From contig NZ_CP059733.1 in assembly GCF_000948985.2 (NCBI RefSeq), positions 1,240,001 to 1,304,000 on the forward strand: a DNA stretch of 64,000 bases, written 5' to 3'. Positions 20,221 through 29,979 of the stretch are shown piece after piece (the first letter of the stretch is position 1; each line of letters starts with the position of its first letter). This DNA is from Thalassomonas viridans. Lineage in GTDB: Bacteria; Pseudomonadota; Gammaproteobacteria; Enterobacterales; Alteromonadaceae. A program made the translations under genes and the position numbers. A model generated the notes under the pieces. The model searched no databases, was not told the origin of the DNA, and saw only the letters and a program-made list of their open reading frames with translations.

Positions 20221-20954
20221 ATGAAATTTTACTCGGTGTTAATGTTGACCATATTGCTACCTTGCGCCAGGCCCGGGGTACCAACTATCCGGATCCCGTT
20301 TATGCCTCGTCGGTAGCCGAACATGCCGGTGCCGACGGCATCACAGTGCACTTACGTGAAGACAGGCGGCATATACAGGATCGTGATATTCATGTGCTTA
20401 AGCAGACCCTGCATACCCGCATGAACCTGGAAATGGCTGTCACCGAGGAAATGCTGGCGATTGCCTGTGAAGTCAAGCCGGTATTCTGTTGCCTGGTGCC
20501 GGAAAAGCGTGAGGAGCTGACCACGGAAGGCGGACTGGATGTTGCCGGCCAGGTGGAGAAAATCACCGAAGCCGTGGCCAGGCTGTCGGCTGCCGGTATC
20601 CAGACCAGTTTGTTTATCGATGCCGATATCAGGCAGATTGATGCCGCATTGGCGACGAAAGCGCCTTATATTGAGATTCATACCGGCCATTATGCCGATG
20701 CCGTTACCGAGCAGGAACAGGCTGCTGAACTGGAGCGTCTAAAGCAAGGGATCAAATATGCCCACGGCAAGGGATTGAAAGTTAATGCCGGGCATGGATT
20801 GAATTATTTCAATGTCAAACCCATAGCTGCAATTGAAGAAATCATTGAGCTTAATATTGGCCACGCTATCATTGCCCGTGCCGCGATTGACGGTCTGGAT
20901 AAAGCAGTCCGTGATATGAAGCGTCTGATGCTGGAGGCCAGAAACCAGGCGTAA
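20217..20954 (+). CDS. pdxJ: Pyridoxine 5'-phosphate synthase
   Basis: 245 residues. The start [18 protein letters not shown] and the segments [15 protein letters not shown] and [11 protein letters not shown] are PdxJ signatures. It is a TIM barrel that condenses 3-amino-2-oxopropyl phosphate with deoxyxylulose 5-phosphate in vitamin B6 synthesis. It overlaps recO by four bases. The acpS gene that follows pdxJ in E. coli is absent here. Confidence 0.97.
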   Translation: MNEILLGVNVDHIATLRQARGTNYPDPVYASSVAEHAGADGITVHLREDRRHIQDRDIHVLKQTLHTRMNLEMAVTEEMLAIACEVKPVFCCLVPEKREELTTEGGLDVAGQVEKITEAVARLSAAGIQTSLFIDADIRQIDAALATKAPYIEIHTGHYADAVTEQEQAAELERLKQGIKYAHGKGLKVNAGHGLNYFNVKPIAAIEEIIELNIGHAIIARAAIDGLDKAVRDMKRLMLEARNQA

Positions 20955-21061
20955 AAAAGAATTTTTGACGCTTGCCTTTATCATTTTGTTGGTTTTATTT
21001 GCGTAACTGTTCGGCTATAGTTAAAGATGAAGGTGTCTGAACTTTTCAGTCGGAGTATGTT

Positions 21062-21316
21062 ATGCCCTCGCAAAAGCAACATGAGCTTGAAAGGAGAAAA
21101 GAGCCGCCTGAGCAGTCTATTTGGTGGTCAAAGCTGTCTCTAGCTCAAAAATTCTCGGCTAGCAGCCTGGGAAAGTTTGGCTATGAACTGCTGTTTATTC
21201 GCAACGAAGAGGCGCGTAGTATTGCCGTGCTGCAGTGTAATGCCGGCATTGCCGTTATCACAGAAGACGGAGAAATTAATACCTCCCCGGAGATCGAGTT
21301 AAGAGCTCTGGGTTAA
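21062..21316 (+). CDS. Small conserved hypothetical protein (84 aa)
   Basis: GGAG lies six bases before the ATG. The central LSLAQKFSASSLGKFGYELL and the C-terminal GEINTSPEIELR look like a compact alpha/beta domain; I recall similar small proteins in Shewanella and relatives but no assigned function. There is no signal peptide or membrane helix. It stands alone between pdxJ and the insertion sequence and has its own terminator. Confidence 0.7.
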   Translation: MPSQKQHELERRKEPPEQSIWWSKLSLAQKFSASSLGKFGYELLFIRNEEARSIAVLQCNAGIAVITEDGEINTSPEIELRALG

Positions 21317-21342
21317 GTTAGTTTTACAAGTCTTCCACTTTG

Positions 21343-21370
21343 ATCCGGCTTTTTAGCCGGATTTTAATTT
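21343..21370 (+). terminator. Rho-independent terminator
   Basis: ATCCGGCT (21343-21350) and AGCCGGAT (21355-21362) around a TTTT loop, followed by TTTAATTT; it ends the 84-residue gene. Confidence 0.85.
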
Positions 21371-21409
21371 CTAATCCCGGATCTTTCCTTATTATACCAA
21401 TCGGCATAA

Positions 21410-21973
21410 TTAACTGTTCAATTCAATCCAGTCTCGACTACATATCCCTTTTACCATTTGCTCATCTCTGATGAAGTTATTCCATGCTGATGTCAGCTTG
21501 TTAACGATATCTTCATATCCAGCAAAACATTGATTGGCCAATTCATTTTGCCGTAACCATTGCCATACCTGTTCTATAGGATTTAATTCTGGAGAGTACG
21601 GCGGTAGTTTCAGTATATTGAGATTGTCGAATTGGTTTGCAACGCTAGCGGTATGCCAACTGGCACCATCCATGAGCACTACAGCATAACGACCCGGAGG
21701 TGTTCTTTGGGATATTTGAGCAAGATGGTGGCTCATGACTTCTTGGTTTACGCAAGGGGCTATCACGGCCTCTGTTGCGCCTGTGGCAGGACATACAGCA
21801 CCGAATAGGTACACATATTCGAATTGTTGTTGTTTTATAGCTCTAGGTCGAGTGCCTGTCCTTGCCCATAGCCGAGTTGTTGTATTTTGTTGACCGAATC
21901 GTGCTTCGTCTTGAAACCAAACATCAACTTTATCCAGAGAGATGTGCCCAGGAACGTTAAGGATCGTTGACAA
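21410..21973 (-). CDS. IS630-type transposase, C-terminal DDE part
   Basis: 187 residues from a TTG codon in the overlap. The three catalytic acidic positions are visible: WFQDEARFG, VLMDGASWH and LPPYSPELNPIEQVW, the last being the IS630 Tc1/mariner-type DDE signature. It lacks its own DNA-binding domain, which is in the upstream overlapping frame. It is probably produced as a fusion by frameshifting; otherwise the element is broken. Confidence 0.85.
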   Translation of the reverse strand: MSTILNVPGHISLDKVDVWFQDEARFGQQNTTTRLWARTGTRPRAIKQQQFEYVYLFGAVCPATGATEAVIAPCVNQEVMSHHLAQISQRTPPGRYAVVLMDGASWHTASVANQFDNLNILKLPPYSPELNPIEQVWQWLRQNELANQCFAGYEDIVNKLTSAWNNFIRDEQMVKGICSRDWIELNS

Positions 21974-22463
21974 CAGGAAGTTTTTTAAAAGATTCCTGTA
22001 CCTGGTCTGATTGTTTAGGGTGTTTAGAGCGACTCGTTATCCAGGAGAAGCCCATTTTCTTGAGCAAACGATATACATGAGAAGGCTCATATATGACACC
22101 AAACTCCTGCTTGATAAACTCATTGATATCACTTCCTTTTAGACGCCCACCACTGTCCTTATTTGCTTCCTGCTCAACTAACTTAGCTATTTGTTGTAAT
22201 TGTGCAGCTGATAATAATGGTGGCCTTCCCGGTTGAGGCTTGGCGGATAATCCATCTATCCCCTGAGATAAGAAACCTGCAACCCATTTGTTGACGCTGG
22301 TGCGGCTTACCTTCAATAATTTCGATATCTCGGTTCTATTCATGCCCTCTTTAAAGTGCGCTAATGCCAAAAGCCGGATTCGCTTCTGCGCATTTTTTTC
22401 ATGTCTTGCCAAGGATTTGAAATCTATAGTCTCTAATTGATGCATGATTAAATTTATTAGCAT
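21957..22463 (-). CDS. IS630-type transposase, N-terminal DNA-binding part
   Basis: 168 residues with helix-turn-helix motifs (MNRTEISKLLKVSRTSVNKW; then a winged region near SDINEFIKQEFGVIYEPSHVY), typical for IS630 N-termini. The frame ends soon after a T4-A6-C run, while the catalytic part continues in the +1 frame through FLLSTILNVPGH. The A6 run is a plausible slippage site. ATG at 22445 is an alternative start. Confidence 0.82.
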   Translation of the reverse strand: MLINLIMHQLETIDFKSLARHEKNAQKRIRLLALAHFKEGMNRTEISKLLKVSRTSVNKWVAGFLSQGIDGLSAKPQPGRPPLLSAAQLQQIAKLVEQEANKDSGGRLKGSDINEFIKQEFGVIYEPSHVYRLLKKMGFSWITSRSKHPKQSDQVQESFKKLPVVNDP

Positions 22464-22519
22464 TTAATTTTAACCATATTAGATCATATATTTATGCCGA
22501 TTGGTATTATTCTCAAGTA

Positions 22520-25387
22520 TCAGGACTCACTGAGTATTTTCAGGGTTTGCGGTGCCTGGCGCAATACCTTATCCAGATGTTCGAAGAACTCATAAAATTC
22601 AGGCTCCAGGGCTTCTGCGCTTTCACCGTTCTTTAATGAAGTTTCAATCTGGTGGGTGATTTTTCCCAGGTTGGGAACGCCGGTATAACAGCAGGCACCG
22701 TTTAATTTGTGAATCAGGGTTTTTAACCGTATGGTGTCATTGTTATTGAGGGCGTATTCAATATTGACCTTAGTTTCCGGCAGGCTTTGCAGCAGGCCAT
22801 CGAGCATCTCTTTGGCCAATTCGCTGTTATTGCCGGTGCGCTGTAATGCCAGTGACCAGTTAATGACTTCAATGGAGCCAAAATCATAAGGATTGGCTTC
22901 CTGCGGGTCTGGCTCAGTGTGGATAACATCTATGACATCGGGTTTTATCCCGGCTTCATTTTCCGGTAAAGCCTGCTCGTCTGCCAGGCTGAGCTCATCA
23001 TTAAGCCGGGGGGAAAAAAGTTCCAGGTTGCCGTATTCGTATAAGGTATGGCGCAACATGGTTTCATCCAGGGGCTTAGTGATGTAGGAGTCGAAGCCTT
23101 CTTCCAGCAACTTTTCTTTTTCACTGCTCAGGGCATGTGCGGTAACGGCGATAATGGCGGTATCTTCATTGAAGGTATTGCTTCTGATGGCTTTTAATGC
23201 CGTGACTCCGTCCATCACCGGCATCTGAATATCCATAAAGATCAGGGCAAACTTTTCATTCTGGCATAAAGTCACCGCTTCCTGGCCGTTACCGGCGGTG
23301 ATGACCTCGGTAACCTGTTCAAGCAGCAATGCTTTGATCAGTTTTAAGTTAGCGTCGTTATCATCCACCGCCAATACCTTGATGGGGATCTTTTTATCAG
23401 CTATTTCCGGCAGTTGTTTAATATTGTGAGACGGTTGCGGCAGCAGGGCTTTGCATAGCTTGCCCGGGGTGAGCGGCTTGCTTAAACAGCTGGCCGCGCC
23501 GCTGGCCACCAGGGCTTCCTGCAGGTTGGGAGAATTACTGTTTATGGCCAGGTGTATCGCCGCAACCTGGGGTTTGATGGATGCGATCAATTTTTTCAGA
23601 TCCGTCAGCGCACTCGGGGTCACATCATGGCCGATCAGGGCAAAGTCATAACAGCTGTTTTGCGCCAGGGCGTTGCTGAACTGCTCCAGGCTGTTTACCG
23701 GCGTTACCTTCATTTGCCAGCCGGCCAGTATTTCACTGGTGGCCATACGGGTATGGGTGATGGGCTCATAATAGAGGATATTTTTGTCCACCAGTCCTTT
23801 GGTATTGAGCATGGAAGTCAGCGGCAGCGGGTTGACTTCACACTGGAAGGAGAACCAGAAGGTAGAGCCGCGGTTTTCCTCGGTAATAAAGCCGATATCG
23901 CCGTGCATTTCCCGGGCAAGGCGCTGGGAAATAACCAGTCCCAGACCGGTGCCGCCGTATAGGCGGGTAATGCTTTTATCCGCCTGGCCGAAGGCTTCAA
24001 AGATGCTTTTTTGCTGCTCGCTGTTCATGCCTATGCCGGTATCTGTAACCGTGATTTTAAAAACCGCCGACTTTTCATCTATATGTTCGCTGTCGATATC
24101 TATGGATACCAGGCCTTTTTCGGTGAATTTAATCGCGTTGTTGGCAAGGTTAATGATGACCTGTTTAATGCGCATGGCATCACCGATAAGGAAGTCAGGC
24201 AGCTGTTGGGCAATACGCAGCGACAGTTCCAGGTTTTTCTGGTGGGCGATAGGCGCCAGCAAGGTCAGGGTTTCTTCCACCGAATCGCGCAGGGAAAAGG
24301 GAATATTCTCGATGATCATCTTGTCGGCATCGAGTTTGGAAAAATCAAGGATATCATTGATGATGGCCAATAGGCTGTTGGCAGACCTTTCTATTGTCTG
24401 CAGGTAGTCCCGCTGGGTTTCGCTTAACGGGGTTTTCAGTACCTGGCGGGTAAAGCCGATAACACCGTTTAGCGGGGTGCGCAGTTCATGGCTCATATTG
24501 GCCAGGAATTCTGATTTAACCCGGTTGGCGTCCTGCGCCTTACGTTTGGAAATGTCCAGCTCGACGTTCTGGATTTCAAACTGCTCCAAGCTTTCCCGCA
24601 AATCTATAGTGGCCTGATCTATGCTCCTTTGCATTTCATCATGGTAATCCCCCAAGGACTGGGCCATGGCATTGATGCCGTTTTTTAAGAAGTTGAGTTC
24701 ACCGATCAGCTGGCCGCTGACCCGGCTTTCCAGCTTACCTTCCCGGATGCGGTCAACGGCGTTTACCATGGAAGTTACCGGACGGGTAACATTCTTGATT
24801 AGCTGGAAAGCGAATATCGCGCTGATTAAAGAGCCGAATATCACGATGGAAAAGGCAATGAGGAACTGGCTCTGCTGCCTGAGCTTGATTTTATCCCGGT
24901 CGATTTGCATGGCGATATAGCCTACCACAGTCGGGTTGCCTTTTAAATCATCTATGGCTTTTACCTGGTGGTGTTCATCTATGATCGGCGTACGGAAAAT
25001 CAGGTAGTTGTCCAGTTGCTCTAAACTGGTATTTTGCGGGATATTTTTACCGGCTTTAATGCGCATCACATTGGTATCGCCGTGGTAGGCGCTGGTAACG
25101 AATATCTGGTTGTCTTTGGTAAATACGGCAATGCTTTTGACTATCGACGAATGGCTGCGGTGGGCGAAGCCTATCAGGTGACGCAATTTTTCCCGGTCCT
25201 TGTTGAGAATGGGCTCGGCGCTGGCGATGGCGATAGGTTCAATAATACTTTGTGAGCGTAGGGTAAGGAATTCTTCCAGTTCAACATAACGGCTATAGGA
25301 AAAGTAACCGGCTATCCCTAAGCCGATTAGTGTGGTCGGTATTATTGTAAGCAGAACTACCCAGTCCTTTAGACTTATTTTATGCAT
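22520..25387 (-). CDS. barA: BarA-type hybrid sensor histidine kinase
   Basis: 955 residues. Two membrane segments (about 10-31 and 174-197) flank a periplasmic sensor, then HAMP (ITRPVTSMVNAVDRIREG-like), HisKA with NMSHELRTPLNG (His300), a HATPase with NLANNAIKF and GTGLGL, a receiver domain with FMDIQMPVMDG, and a C-terminal Hpt domain with LIHKLNGACCYTG. This is the BarA/ArcB tripartite layout. BarA phosphorylates UvrY/GacA, which drives small RNAs that relieve CsrA. Divergence from rlmD-relA matches E. coli order. The IS element sits just past its stop codon. Confidence 0.93.
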   Translation of the reverse strand: MHKISLKDWVVLLTIIPTTLIGLGIAGYFSYSRYVELEEFLTLRSQSIIEPIAIASAEPILNKDREKLRHLIGFAHRSHSSIVKSIAVFTKDNQIFVTSAYHGDTNVMRIKAGKNIPQNTSLEQLDNYLIFRTPIIDEHHQVKAIDDLKGNPTVVGYIAMQIDRDKIKLRQQSQFLIAFSIVIFGSLISAIFAFQLIKNVTRPVTSMVNAVDRIREGKLESRVSGQLIGELNFLKNGINAMAQSLGDYHDEMQRSIDQATIDLRESLEQFEIQNVELDISKRKAQDANRVKSEFLANMSHELRTPLNGVIGFTRQVLKTPLSETQRDYLQTIERSANSLLAIINDILDFSKLDADKMIIENIPFSLRDSVEETLTLLAPIAHQKNLELSLRIAQQLPDFLIGDAMRIKQVIINLANNAIKFTEKGLVSIDIDSEHIDEKSAVFKITVTDTGIGMNSEQQKSIFEAFGQADKSITRLYGGTGLGLVISQRLAREMHGDIGFITEENRGSTFWFSFQCEVNPLPLTSMLNTKGLVDKNILYYEPITHTRMATSEILAGWQMKVTPVNSLEQFSNALAQNSCYDFALIGHDVTPSALTDLKKLIASIKPQVAAIHLAINSNSPNLQEALVASGAASCLSKPLTPGKLCKALLPQPSHNIKQLPEIADKKIPIKVLAVDDNDANLKLIKALLLEQVTEVITAGNGQEAVTLCQNEKFALIFMDIQMPVMDGVTALKAIRSNTFNEDTAIIAVTAHALSSEKEKLLEEGFDSYITKPLDETMLRHTLYEYGNLELFSPRLNDELSLADEQALPENEAGIKPDVIDVIHTEPDPQEANPYDFGSIEVINWSLALQRTGNNSELAKEMLDGLLQSLPETKVNIEYALNNNDTIRLKTLIHKLNGACCYTGVPNLGKITHQIETSLKNGESAEALEPEFYEFFEHLDKVLRQAPQTLKILSES

Positions 25388-25488
25388 ATTTCCGTTTTTA
25401 CTTAGTGTAAAATCCGATTCTGATTACGCTTATGATGGCATATAGCGGCGAAAATATATAGCGTTCTGAATTTTGGTTACCTTAAATC

Positions 25489-26808
25489 ATGGCAAACTTT
25501 TTTAAAGCAAGTACAAAAAAACACACTTTGGGACAAAAAATATCTCTGGTGATAGAACGCCTGGATTTAAATGGCTGCGGGGTAGGCCGCTATCAAAATA
25601 AACCTGTTTTTGTTGCCGGCGCCCTGGTAGGGGAAACCGCCAAAGTACAAGTTATTGAACAAAAAAGTAAATACCTGCGCGGGCGTTTGCTGGCCCTGGA
25701 AAATGAAAGTGAGCACAGGGTGGCGCCTTTTTGTCGGCATTATCAAAAATGCGGCGGCTGCGATCTCCAGCATCTGGCGTATCAGGAGCAGCTGAGTTTC
25801 AAGGAACACAAAGTGGCACAGCTTTTTGCCCGCAACCAAATCCGGGAAGCGCTGCCCTGGCAGCCGCCTTTGCTGGCAGGGGAGCGGCATTACCGCAGGA
25901 AAGCCCGCATTGGGGTGCAATACGCCAAAGACGGCACCGCGATTATAGGTTTTCGCCAGAAAGCTACCAACGACCTGGTGGCCCTTGATACCTGCCCGGT
26001 ACTGGTGGAACCGGTAACCGGTATTTTTGCACCGTTAAAGCTTTTGCTGGCAGGCTTGTCGGTAAAAAAGGCCATAGGACATATTGAAGTCCTGGTGACC
26101 GGGCATGTCACCTTGATTGTGCGCCAGTTAAAGGCTCTGTCTGAAGAAGATAAAGCTTTGTGGCGGCAGGTGGCTGCAGAGCATAACTGGCAGGTGATAA
26201 TGGATAATGGTAAGACCCTAGCCCCGTTAACGCCTGTGACTCCCCTTAGCTATGCCGTGACGGATGACTTAACCATCAGTTTTAACAGCAGCGATTTTAT
26301 TCAGGTTAACCATGCCATGAATGTGCAGATGATCACCCGGGCGCTGGATTGGCTGGCGCTTGAAAGCCGTGATAAGGTGCTGGATTTATTTTGCGGCCTG
26401 GGCAATTTCAGTTTGCCGGTGGCAGCCCGGGTACAGGAGCTGGTGGGGGTTGAAGGAGTACAGGACATGGTGGTGCGGGCTGAGGAAAATGCCCGGGACA
26501 ACGGCCTGGAAAATTGCCGTTTTTATCAGGCGGATTTAAATGCCTGCTGGCAGGAGCAGCCCTGGGCCGGGCAAGATTTTGATAAGGTGCTGCTGGATCC
26601 GGCAAGGGCCGGGGCCCTGGCGGCGCTTGAACAGCTGGTGAAATTTAAGATCCCCATCTTGCTTTATGTCAGCTGCGATCCGGCAACCCTGGCCAGGGAT
26701 AGTAAGCTTTTACTGGATGTCGGTTATAAAATTGAAAAAATCGCCATAATGGACATGTTTTCCCAGACCAAGCATGTTGAAACTATGGTATTGTTTAGTC
26801 ATCATTAG
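25489..26808 (+). CDS. rlmD: 23S rRNA m5U1939 methyltransferase RlmD
   Basis: 439 residues. An N-terminal TRAM domain (LVIERLDLNGCGVGRY) precedes the 4Fe-4S cluster motif CRHYQKCGGCDLQHL, then a Rossmann methyltransferase with DLFCGLGNFSLPVA for SAM and the catalytic YVSCDPATLARD Cys. It methylates U1939 of 23S rRNA. It is divergent from barA with 101 bases between. Confidence 0.95.
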   Translation: MANFFKASTKKHTLGQKISLVIERLDLNGCGVGRYQNKPVFVAGALVGETAKVQVIEQKSKYLRGRLLALENESEHRVAPFCRHYQKCGGCDLQHLAYQEQLSFKEHKVAQLFARNQIREALPWQPPLLAGERHYRRKARIGVQYAKDGTAIIGFRQKATNDLVALDTCPVLVEPVTGIFAPLKLLLAGLSVKKAIGHIEVLVTGHVTLIVRQLKALSEEDKALWRQVAAEHNWQVIMDNGKTLAPLTPVTPLSYAVTDDLTISFNSSDFIQVNHAMNVQMITRALDWLALESRDKVLDLFCGLGNFSLPVAARVQELVGVEGVQDMVVRAEENARDNGLENCRFYQADLNACWQEQPWAGQDFDKVLLDPARAGALAALEQLVKFKIPILLYVSCDPATLARDSKLLLDVGYKIEKIAIMDMFSQTKHVETMVLFSHH

Positions 26809-26876
26809 CCGGGGCCGGATATCCCGCTCAGGCCAGGGCGGCATATTGACTTTTTCGTTTATTTAAGGGAACTCTG

Positions 26877-29069
26877 ATGGTTTCAGTGCGTAAGTCTCAT
26901 CATATGACAGAGACAAATTTTGAGCAGTGGTTAGCTTCGTTGGAATTAAGCGAGGCTAAAAACCAGGCTTTGGAAGCCCTTTGGCACCAGGTTAAGGAGC
27001 ATTTTGCCGATCAGGAGGAATGTGAAAGCAAATCCTTTGAGATGGTGGAAATCCTGGCGGCGTTAAACCTGGACAAAGACTCCCTGGTGGCGGCTTTTTT
27101 ATGCCCGCTTTATGAATACAACTGCCTGACCATGGAATACATAGAAGAGCACTTCAACCGGCAAATTTTCCTGTTATGTAAAGGGGTGTGCCAGATGGAG
27201 GCGATCAAGGCGCTGCAGCAGACCCAGTCGAATCCGCTGGCGGTTAACCAGATTGACAATATCCGTCGCATGCTGCTGGCCATGGTGGAAGATGTCCGGG
27301 CCGTGGTGATCAAACTGGCGGAGCGCTTATGTTACCTGCGCATAGTGAAAAATGCCGATGAAGAAGTCCGGGTACTGGCGGCCAAGGAAACCGCCAATAT
27401 CTATGCGCCGCTGGCCAACCGCTTAGGTATCGGCCAGTTAAAGTGGGAGCTGGAAGATATCGCTTTTCGCTACCTGCATCCGGATGTCTATAGCAAGATC
27501 GCCAAGTTGCTGGACGAAAAACGTATCGACCGGGAACAGTATATGGTGGAATTTGTCGGCGACCTTAACCAGAAGATCAAGGATGCCGACATCAGCGGCA
27601 CGGTTTACGGCCGTCCCAAGCATATTTACAGCATCTGGAAAAAAATGCAGCAAAAGGAGCTGGATTTTGAGCAGCTGTTTGATGTGCGCGCGGTGCGGGT
27701 GATCGTCGATCAGCTGCAGGACTGTTATGGCGCCTTAGGCATAGTACATACCAACTGGAAGCACTTGCCCAATGAATTCGACGATTATGTTGCCACCCCT
27801 AAACCCAACGGCTACCAGTCCATACATACGGTGGTTTTGGGGCCGCAGGGCAAATCGGTGGAAGTACAGATCCGCACCCAGCAGATGCACGACGATGCCG
27901 AACTCGGGGTGGCGGCCCACTGGCGCTATAAAGAAGGCAGCGCCGGCGGCAAAGGCGGCGGCTTTGACGAAAAGATCGGCTGGCTGAGAAAAATTCTGCA
28001 ATGGCAGGAGGATATCAGCGAAAGCGGCGAGCTTATCGAAGAATTGCGCAGCCAGGTGTTCGAGGACCGCATTTATGTCTTTACCCCCAACGGTGACGTT
28101 ATCGACCTGCCGGCGGGAGCGACGCCGCTGGACTTTGCCTATTACATCCATTCCAATGTCGGCCATTGCTGTATTGGCGCTAAGGTATTCGGCCGCATAG
28201 TGCCTTTTACCCATAAGCTGCAAACCGGGGATCAGGTGGAAGTCCTGACCAGCAAAAAGCCCAACCCGAGCCGGGACTGGCTCAATCCCAGCCTCAACTA
28301 TATCCATACCGCCCGGGCGCGGGCCAAAGTGCAGCATTTCTTTAAGTCCCAGGACAGGGATAAACATGTGCTGCAGGGCAAAGAGCTGCTGGAAGGGGAG
28401 CTGGCAAAATTACAGCTGGCCAAGGTAGACCTTAAAGAGGCGGCGAAACGTTTTAATGTCAGTCAGGTGGAAGACTTATATGCGGCGATAGGCTCAGGCA
28501 ACGCCAGGCTGCAGCAGGTGGTTAATTACCTGACCCAGCAGGATGAAAAGCACAGGCCGGTTGCCGATATCGACCCCCAGAGCCTGGTGAAGCCGGAAAG
28601 CACGGCGAAACCTGCGGTAGACAGCAATGGCATTACCGTTTCCGGGGTCGGCAATTTGCTGACCCATATTGCCAAGTGCTGCCATCCGGTGCCCGGGGAC
28701 GAAATTTCCGGTTTTATAACCCAGGGGCGGGGCATTTCCGTACACAGGGAAGATTGCGAACAATTGAAAAATGCCCTTAAGCAGCAGCCGGAACGTGAGG
28801 TTGAAGTGCAGTGGGGGGATCAAAGTAAGCAAAGCTACCAGGTAGGAGTCCAGGTCGTGGCCAGTGACCGCCAGGGCCTGGTGCGGGATATCTCGACCAT
28901 CATTGCCAATGAAAGAGTCAGTATTGTCGGCCTGGAAAGCCATTCCGACCGGCACAAGCAAACCACCAGCATGTCGATCAAGATGGAGATAGGCAACAGC
29001 GAAGTCCTGACCCGCTTGATGGCCAAGCTGATGCAGCTGGATGATGTCCATGACGTAAAACGTCTTTAG
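26877..29069 (+). CDS. relA: GTP pyrophosphokinase RelA
   Basis: 730 residues. The start MVSVRKSH matches the E. coli start and AAGGGA precedes it. The HD hydrolase region is degenerate (AAFLCPLYEYN instead of the HD motif), as in RelA. The synthetase domain follows (YGRPKHIYSIWKKM, then FDVRAVRVIV), then TGS (IYVFTPNGDVIDLPAGATPLD), a zinc-finger-like region with CCHPVPGDEI, and a C-terminal ACT domain. It makes (p)ppGpp on stalled ribosomes. Confidence 0.97.
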   Translation: MVSVRKSHHMTETNFEQWLASLELSEAKNQALEALWHQVKEHFADQEECESKSFEMVEILAALNLDKDSLVAAFLCPLYEYNCLTMEYIEEHFNRQIFLLCKGVCQMEAIKALQQTQSNPLAVNQIDNIRRMLLAMVEDVRAVVIKLAERLCYLRIVKNADEEVRVLAAKETANIYAPLANRLGIGQLKWELEDIAFRYLHPDVYSKIAKLLDEKRIDREQYMVEFVGDLNQKIKDADISGTVYGRPKHIYSIWKKMQQKELDFEQLFDVRAVRVIVDQLQDCYGALGIVHTNWKHLPNEFDDYVATPKPNGYQSIHTVVLGPQGKSVEVQIRTQQMHDDAELGVAAHWRYKEGSAGGKGGGFDEKIGWLRKILQWQEDISESGELIEELRSQVFEDRIYVFTPNGDVIDLPAGATPLDFAYYIHSNVGHCCIGAKVFGRIVPFTHKLQTGDQVEVLTSKKPNPSRDWLNPSLNYIHTARARAKVQHFFKSQDRDKHVLQGKELLEGELAKLQLAKVDLKEAAKRFNVSQVEDLYAAIGSGNARLQQVVNYLTQQDEKHRPVADIDPQSLVKPESTAKPAVDSNGITVSGVGNLLTHIAKCCHPVPGDEISGFITQGRGISVHREDCEQLKNALKQQPEREVEVQWGDQSKQSYQVGVQVVASDRQGLVRDISTIIANERVSIVGLESHSDRHKQTTSMSIKMEIGNSEVLTRLMAKLMQLDDVHDVKRL

Positions 29070-29112
29070 GCTTTATGCCGTATCAAGAAGTAAGCACAAG
29101 ACAGATAAAACT

Positions 29113-29913
29113 ATGTTAGATAAAAAACCTTCAATGGAGAAGCTGCGTTGGATCATGGAGCAGCTCAGGGATCCGGTAACCGGCTGTCCCTGGGATCTCA
29201 AGCAGGACTTTGCCTCTATCGTGCCCCATACCCTGGAAGAAGCCTACGAGGTGGCGGATGCCATAGAGCAGGGGGATTTTGGTGAACTGGAAAAAGAACT
29301 CGGTGATTTGTTGTTTCAGGTGGTGTTTTACAGCCAGCTGGGCAAAGAAGAAAAGCTGTTTGATTTTGATTCCGTGGTGGCTGCCATTTGTGAAAAGCTG
29401 ATCCGCCGCCATCCCCATGTGTTTGCCAAAAGCGAATTCTCATCCGAGGCGGAAATCAAGGCCAACTGGGAAAACGAGAAGATTAAAGAGCGCCAGGCAA
29501 AAAATGATCAGCAGTCGTTGAGTATTCTGGCGGATATTCCCAAGTCCTTACCGGCCCTGTCCCAGGCGGCAAAAATACAAAAACGCTGCGCCCATGTCGG
29601 TTTTGACTGGCATGAGATCAAGGATGTGTTTGCCAAAGTGGCGGAGGAAGTGGATGAAGTGCAGGAGCATTTACATGACGACCCTGAGGAGTTGACGGCG
29701 GAATTAGGGGATCTGATGTTTGCCGTGGTGAACCTGTGCCGTCACGCGAAACAAGATCCCGAAGCTGTATTGCGCCAGGCCAACCAGAAGTTCAGCAAAC
29801 GTTTTCAGGGAGTGGAAGCTAAAGTGGCGGCCTCGGGACAGGGGTTTGAGCAACACAGCCTGGAACAGCTGGAGAATTACTGGCAGGAAATCAAGGCGGA
29901 TGAACAGCCTTGA
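29113..29913 (+). CDS. mazG: Nucleoside triphosphate pyrophosphohydrolase MazG
   Basis: 266 residues with two tandem MazG domains. The first holds CPWDLKQDFASIVPHTLEEA and ELEKELGDLLFQVVFYSQL; the second EEVDEVQEHLHDDPEELTAE and LGDLMFAVVNL. The acidic ExxE...ExxD sets that bind magnesium are present in both. It hydrolyses NTPs to NMPs and in E. coli lowers ppGpp under starvation. It follows relA, as in E. coli; no mazEF toxin-antitoxin lies between. Confidence 0.95.
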   Translation: MLDKKPSMEKLRWIMEQLRDPVTGCPWDLKQDFASIVPHTLEEAYEVADAIEQGDFGELEKELGDLLFQVVFYSQLGKEEKLFDFDSVVAAICEKLIRRHPHVFAKSEFSSEAEIKANWENEKIKERQAKNDQQSLSILADIPKSLPALSQAAKIQKRCAHVGFDWHEIKDVFAKVAEEVDEVQEHLHDDPEELTAELGDLMFAVVNLCRHAKQDPEAVLRQANQKFSKRFQGVEAKVAASGQGFEQHSLEQLENYWQEIKADEQP

Positions 29914-29979
29914 GCTGAATGCTCTCCCCTAAGGCATACATTTTTCCGGCCTCCATTATTAATGCAGTAGATAATTAAA

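Larger units (their letters stand above)
21394..22507 (-). mobile_element. IS630-family insertion sequence
   Basis: A 1114-bp element bounded by perfect 16-bp inverted repeats, ATACCAATCGGCATAA at the left and TTATGCCGATTGGTAT at the right. TATT occurs on both outer sides; IS630 elements are known to duplicate TA, so the exact ends are uncertain by a base or two. It carries a transposase split in two overlapping frames, read leftward. It lies 12 bases beyond the barA stop codon. Confidence 0.9.

Noticed and set aside
29914..29979. MazEF-like toxin-antitoxin near mazG
   Set aside because: No such gene is present; relA and mazG are separated by only 43 bases, and the gap after mazG is 66 bases.
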